Origin: Deltaproteobacteria bacterium
Lineage (GTDB): Bacteria; Myxococcota_A; Polyangia; Polyangiales; Houyiibacteriaceae
Length of the DNA stretch: 64,000 nt
NCBI GenBank assembly: GCA_017644045.1
Contig: JAEPMI010000008.1
Coordinates: 1 to 64,000 of the forward strand
Direction: 5' to 3'
The notes beneath the pieces are model-generated. The model was not told where the DNA came from, made no database searches, and worked only from the letters and a program-made list of their open reading frames with translations. The translations under genes were made by a program, and so were the position numbers. This document shows positions 62,701 to 64,000 of the stretch, one piece after another (positions within the stretch are counted from its first letter, which is position 1; the number at the start of each line of letters is the position of its first letter).

Positions 62701-64000
62701 CCCGAGCCCGAGATCCCACTCGCCTTCCGCCCCCGCGGGCCGAGCTTCGACCGCGCCCAGCTCGCCATTCACGCCGGCGGCACCATCAGCGAGATCTTCG
62801 GCGACCTCTTCACCCAGCAGGACCAGCACGCCGTGCAGGTCCGCATGCCCGAGCCGCCGCTGCTCCTCGCCGACCGCTGCACCGGCATCGACGCCGAGCC
62901 CGGCGCGCTCGCGATCCCCGGTCACCCGGCCAAGGGCATCTGCTGGACCGAGACCGACGTCCGCGAAGACAGCTGGTGGCTCCACGACGGCTACATGCCC
63001 ACCGGCATCATGGTCGAGTCCGGCCAGGCCGACCTCTTCCTCATCAGCTACCTCGGTGCCGACTTCCTCAACAAGGGCGAGCGCGGCTACCGCCTCCTCG
63101 GCTGCGAGATGACCTGGCAGGGCGACCTCCCGACCATCGGCGAGTCGCTCGTCTACGACATCCACGTCGACGGCCACGCGCGCCAGGGCGACGTTCGCCT
63201 CTTCTTCTTCCACTACGACTGCCACATCCGCCGCCCCGACGGCACGACCCGCCCCGCGCTCCAGGTGCGCAGCGGGCAGGCCGGCTTCTTCACCACCGAA
63301 GAGCTCGCCGACTCGGCCGGCATCCTCTGGAAGCCCGAGCAACAGGAGATCCTCGCCGACGCGCGCGTCGATCCGCCCGCCGTCGCGACCACCACCCAGA
63401 CCTACGACAAGGCCGCCATCGAGGCCTTCGCCGACGGTCGCCCCTGGGACTGCTTCTCCGACTCCGCCTTCGAGCGAACCAAGACCCACACGCGCACACC
63501 GCGCATCCAGCGCGACCCGATGCTCTTCCTCGAAGACATCACCGTCGACCCCACCGGCGGACCCTGGGGCCGCGGTTACCTGAAGGCCGAGACCCCCATC
63601 GCGCCCGACGACTGGTTCTTCACCGGTCACTTCAAGAACGACCCCTGCATGCCCGGCACGCTCATGCTCGAGGGCTGCGTGCAGGCGATGGCCTTTTACC
63701 TCTCGGCCATGGGCTACACGATCGACAAGGACGGTTGGCGCTTCCAGCCGATCCCCGAGGAGACCTACAACCTCCGCTGCCGCGGCCAGGTCACCCCCGA
63801 ATCCAAGAAGCTCACCTACGAAGTCTTCGTCGAAGAGATCCACGACGGACCAGTACCCACCCTCTACGCCGATCTGCTCTGCACCGTCGACGGCCTCGGC
63901 GCCTTCCACGCGCGCCGCTTCGGCCTGCAGCTCACGCCGAGCTGGCCGCTCACCTCTCTTCCCCAGCTCGCCGAAGAAGGCGCCGGCGATCCGAAGGCCG
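59800..64000 (+). CDS. pfaC: PUFA synthase subunit PfaC (partial): KS-CLF-DH-DH
   Basis: The reading frame is open to the window edge, giving 1400 residues of an incomplete protein. The ketosynthase (about 5-430) has C177 in DAACASS and the His motifs CHATGTPVGDG and LKGNLGHL. The chain-length factor (about 440-650) keeps the fold but has Glu (E596/E597, SAEELSG) where the nucleophile would be. After a Pro-rich linker with three nonapeptide repeats come two FabA-like dehydratases: DH1 from about residue 975 with H1062 (LHDGYMPTGIMVESGQADL) and DH2 from about 1239 with H1277 (GHFKNDPCMPGTLMLEG). No acyltransferase signature is seen between CLF and DH1. In myxobacteria an acyltransferase (AGPAT) domain often follows, outside this window. 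Confidence 0.93.
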   Translation, partial: MSFQPIAITGRACLLPGAHDPAALFRVAAESRCVIADAPAGRWRVPDAHVFTTDANHATDHTWTRKGGYVEGFRPADPALAHLDPLTQWIVDTARRALADAQVGGADVRTGAIVGNLSLPSSGSARYAEQVWLGDAAATAGVPATDPRDAFNSGLPVHLLAQHLGLSEASYALDAACASSLYAIELACRDLQEGRADRMLAGAVNRADDLFLHVGFCALGAMSKTGQSRPFHAGADGLIPGDGCGFVVLERLEDALRSGRPIHGVIRGVGLANDGRAKNLLAPSARGQALSMQRALDQAGVDRDAVPYIECHATGTPVGDGVELESMAQVYGDAPRAIGSLKGNLGHLITAAGVAGLIKVLESFRARQLLPTPHLSSDTRNPALDASPFRTLDQAEPWSGPLRAGLSAFGFGGNDAHLIVEAADETPPTIATSVPATLEESIVVVGLGARFGAGQSTADFERAALGADAGRADTVRIPLGQLRFPPNDLKKANAQQTMMLAAALEACGDHELPAERTGVYVGYQCDPAIARWGARWRARDFAERTGEGADWSATAADVFAPPLEAPHVVGSLPNIPANRLSSQLDLQGPSFTTSAEELSGLRSLELAIAALRRGDVDAALVGAVDRTSGVHAAALAALGHAGSTTDGAFALVLRRRSDAEAAGLPILAALDLGTTADPLAPTLPRAHAAAGLAELCRAIVLVARGLRPDGAAWTDPKRALSITTTALGGQQSSLTVRAAGAPLGPFAEATHDRALELPAHLPPVSLPPLRSTTPESAMQKMPPPPPLPPTSDDGPAAPPISGAQMRAAFGLPPEAPAAPQPQPVAAQPQRATQAPIPHQPAAPPQPGTLLGAFAAHQVQLAQAHQSFIAQQSALHTQMMQALSQNPGTLPPLATPANHGASESKMKTLSRAAFPTAPAASPTPTPTAPAPADLRAPTPKADLRAPTPKADPRPPTPKPTATPKPTPTPEPEIPLAFRPRGPSFDRAQLAIHAGGTISEIFGDLFTQQDQHAVQVRMPEPPLLLADRCTGIDAEPGALAIPGHPAKGICWTETDVREDSWWLHDGYMPTGIMVESGQADLFLISYLGADFLNKGERGYRLLGCEMTWQGDLPTIGESLVYDIHVDGHARQGDVRLFFFHYDCHIRRPDGTTRPALQVRSGQAGFFTTEELADSAGILWKPEQQEILADARVDPPAVATTTQTYDKAAIEAFADGRPWDCFSDSAFERTKTHTRTPRIQRDPMLFLEDITVDPTGGPWGRGYLKAETPIAPDDWFFTGHFKNDPCMPGTLMLEGCVQAMAFYLSAMGYTIDKDGWRFQPIPEETYNLRCRGQVTPESKKLTYEVFVEEIHDGPVPTLYADLLCTVDGLGAFHARRFGLQLTPSWPLTSLPQLAEEGAGDPKA
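62590..62670 (+). repeat. Three 27-bp repeats coding for nonapeptides in PfaC
   Basis: The units encode ADLRAPTPK, ADLRAPTPK and ADPRPPTPK (residues 931-957), between the chain-length factor and DH1. They match the consensus AD-x-R-x-PTP of the PfaA repeats at 56041-56175. Confidence 0.85.

Overview
The window is a strongly GC-rich stretch of bacterial chromosome, most probably from a myxobacterium (Myxococcota) near the Sandaracinaceae/Polyangiales. The indications are: many short lipoproteins with Cys-rich, Asp-rich or beta-propeller repeats; two proteins with MYXO-CTERM-like tails (Cys motif, short hydrophobic helix, Arg cluster); DUF4215-type 'CDDGN..DGC' repeats; a Ser/Thr kinase with a C-terminal PEGA domain; and a polyunsaturated fatty acid (PUFA) synthase locus in the myxobacterial order pfaD-pfaA-pfaC. 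The assignment is inferred from gene content; no rRNA or tRNA gene is present to confirm it. I see no phage, plasmid, CRISPR array or complete insertion sequence.

Layout. 87-3143: a tight three-gene cassette (radical SAM enzyme, CDP-alcohol phosphotransferase, sulfotransferase). 3147-6370 (minus): histidine degradation genes hutU-hutI and a small unknown gene. 6498-10549: secreted and lipid-anchored envelope proteins (eight IPT/TIG repeats, a lipoprotein, an OmpA-type lipoprotein). 10612-11694 (minus): an LRR-like protein. 11907-15646: guaB-guaA with two small envelope genes, the first overlapping guaA. 15713-17299: a CPA2 cation/proton antiporter. 17303-24351: beta-propeller, TPR and RCC1 lipoproteins, a CinA-type domain protein, an alpha/beta hydrolase and a sirtuin. 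24356-26646 (minus): a small acidic membrane protein and a Ser/Thr kinase. 26764-28715: the glutathione-dependent formaldehyde oxidation pair. 28717-31220 (minus): a translationally coupled trio made of a very acidic heptad-repeat protein, a JmjC/cupin oxygenase and a sucrase/ferredoxin-like protein. 31369-50302: LRR protein, acyl-CoA ligase, aldo/keto reductase, a HExxH lipoprotein, a PAS protein, large surface proteins and several unrecognised genes. 50303-51011: a non-coding gap with a large REP-like inverted repeat and a Cys-rich remnant. 51012 to the right edge: the pfa locus, with pfaC cut by the window end.

How the genes work together. The pfa genes encode the iterative synthase for long-chain polyunsaturated fatty acids: PfaA carries KS-AT-4xACP-KR-DH, PfaC carries KS-CLF-DH-DH (partial), and PfaD is the trans enoyl reductase. 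The hut pair performs the second and third steps of histidine breakdown. guaBA converts IMP to GMP. The adh/fgh pair oxidises formaldehyde to formate through glutathione adducts.

The best candidate for an undescribed system is the trio at 28717-31220. A substrate-like protein of about fourteen D-x-D-x-D-A-(S/A/G) heptads lies directly upstream of, and translationally coupled to, a ribosomal-oxygenase-type JmjC enzyme and a thioredoxin-fold ferredoxin. Its arrangement suggests hydroxylation of the repeat protein, which is inference. Within pfa, a 600-bp duplication of an ACP doublet, G-quadruplex-forming inter-ACP linkers and nonapeptide linker repeats shared by PfaA and PfaC also deserve attention.
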